Under the pieces are notes generated by a model that was not told the origin of the DNA, made no database searches, and saw only the letters and a list, made by a program, of their open reading frames with translations. This document shows positions 5,649 through 6,354 of a stretch of 6,354 nucleotides of DNA, in pieces. Where the stretch lies: the NCBI GenBank assembly GCA_028293225.1, contig JAQGPE010000496.1:1-6354 (forward strand), in the 5' to 3' direction. Source of the stretch: Akkermansiaceae bacterium. GTDB lineage: Bacteria > Verrucomicrobiota > Verrucomicrobiia > Verrucomicrobiales > Akkermansiaceae. A program made the translations under genes and the position numbers. Position 1 is the first letter of the stretch; each line of letters opens with the position of its first letter.

Positions 5649-6236
5649 ATGCAAAACGGCGACCGGCTTTCAGGTCACTCTGCTTTTTCCCCCGTCCGCA
5701 GGAAATTCCATGCCACCGACGCGGTGATCCTGGCGTTGTTCGGCCTGCTTCTGGTCGTCGGTCTCGGCATGCTGGGCGGTTCGCTCAGTCTGCTGAGCGA
5801 GCCTTGGCGCAAGAGAAGCTGGCTCGAAACTCCCGCACGGATGCTGACGTGCGAGGCGGTGCGCAAGGGCCGCGATGCGACGAAGGCCGAGGTGCTCTAT
5901 TCCTATGAATTCTCGGGCCGGGAGTATCGCTCGGACCGGACGAATTTCGGCCTGACGCTTGGGTCGGTCGAACGGCGCTTTGTGGAAGCTCACCCTGCGG
6001 GTTCCACTCTGACGGTCTTCGTCGATCCGGTTGACCCGGCCTCCGCGGTCATCGAACGATCTCCTTCAGGAGCCTTGCTGCTGTTACCCTTGGCGGGCGC
6101 CTTCATCGTGCTCCCGGTGTGCTTTTTCCACGCATGGCGTCGCGGCTGGCGCAGACGGCTCCGGCCGGGTGAGCCGAATCCACGGAGAAATCCCTATCGC
6201 AGCAACAGGGCGCGGCGACGGCGGACGAGGGCTTGA
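5649..6236 (+). CDS. DUF3592-type two-helix membrane protein
   Basis: The 195-residue product has a short polar N-terminus, a first membrane helix (about 24-48, DAVILALFGLLLVVGLGMLG), a soluble domain (about 52-138) and a second helix (about 141-162). It ends in a very basic tail, RRGWRRRLRP to the end, that should stay cytoplasmic, which places the soluble domain outside the cytoplasm. The domain has the DUF3592 layout: TPARMLTCEAVRKG, then YSYEFSGREYRSDRTNFG (84-101), and finally LTVFVDPVDPASAVIERS (121-138), where the V-x-V-D-P-x-D-P motif before the second helix is the family hallmark. DUF3592 has no established biochemical role. The start is the ATG at 5649, with no clear Shine-Dalgarno. 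The gene follows the arrestin-like pair on the same strand after 78 bases and is probably part of the same unit. Confidence 0.8.
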   Translation: MQNGDRLSGHSAFSPVRRKFHATDAVILALFGLLLVVGLGMLGGSLSLLSEPWRKRSWLETPARMLTCEAVRKGRDATKAEVLYSYEFSGREYRSDRTNFGLTLGSVERRFVEAHPAGSTLTVFVDPVDPASAVIERSPSGALLLLPLAGAFIVLPVCFFHAWRRGWRRRLRPGEPNPRRNPYRSNRARRRRTRA

Positions 6237-6282
6237 AATCTCCTCCCTCGGCGTGGCAGAAATCCGCGGCTTCATGACCGGA

Positions 6283-6310
6283 TTGCAAAAGTGTTAAAAA
6301 ACTTTTGTAA
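6283..6310. repeat. 10-bp inverted repeat in AT-rich upstream region
   Basis: TTGCAAAAGT (6283-6292) and ACTTTTGTAA (6301-6310) pair over ten positions with one G-T wobble, around an 8-base loop GTTAAAAA. The repeat begins 46 bases after the DUF3592-type gene. It is AT-rich and not followed by a T-run, so it resembles an operator more than a terminator. Its right arm overlaps the candidate -35 of the promoter that follows. Confidence 0.45.
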
Positions 6311-6332
6311 ACTATCAGTAAATATTTAAAAT
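6305..6332 (+). promoter_or_regulatory. Candidate promoter for a gene beyond the right edge
   Basis: TTGTAA (6305-6310, four of six -35 bases) and TAAAAT (6327-6332, five of six -10 bases) are separated by 16 bases within a markedly AT-rich stretch in an otherwise GC-rich window. Transcription would begin about 6339 and run rightward out of the window. No start codon with a following open frame can be assigned in the last 20 bases. Confidence 0.35.
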
Positions 6333-6354
6333 CATCGCGTGAAAACGATCTGCT

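Noticed and set aside
1..6354. CRISPR array, insertion sequence or toxin-antitoxin pair
   Set aside because: No regularly spaced repeats, no transposase motif and no recognisable toxin or antitoxin family were found.

Overview
The window looks like the junction between a prophage (about 1-3110) and an ordinary bacterial chromosome (about 3116-6354). G+C is high throughout and Shine-Dalgarno sequences are weak or absent in front of most genes. The protein styles (the integrase type, and DUF3592-like and arrestin-like membrane genes beside rdgB) suggest a Verrucomicrobiota-type bacterium. That assignment is an inference from style, not a proven identification.

Phage side. Positions 1-933 hold the C-terminal end of a long phage protein of the polyvalent/internal-virion kind, open at the left edge. 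It is followed by a hairpin at 944-960. The 875 bases from 934 to 1808 hold no recognisable phage gene. They carry two small minus-strand reading frames, one of good coding quality (1033-1293) and one doubtful (1457-1702), separated by an inverted-repeat-rich stretch (1302-1370) that looks like a small regulated promoter. A full-length tyrosine recombinase (1809-3029, minus strand) closes the element. Its start codon faces the chromosome, so the attachment site probably lies close by in 3030-3200, but only one prophage end is in view and the site cannot be delimited.

Chromosome side. A secreted thioredoxin-like protein with a WCPPC active site (3202-3660, minus) ends in a clear intrinsic terminator (3116-3136). 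That terminator separates it from the integrase. It is divergent from rdgB (3837-4433, plus), the house-cleaning nucleotide pyrophosphatase.

Downstream of rdgB is a compact plus-strand cluster of three unnamed genes. The first is a two-helix membrane protein with a C-terminal beta-rich domain (4471-5160). The second is a soluble 137-residue protein overlapping it by ATGA (5157-5570), which appears to be a stand-alone copy of the same arrestin-like fold. The third is a DUF3592-type two-helix membrane protein (5649-6236). A bulged hairpin sits between the second and third. The gene order suggests the three work together at the membrane, but no function is known. The right edge (6283-6354) is AT-rich and carries a 10-bp inverted repeat with a candidate promoter for a gene outside the window.
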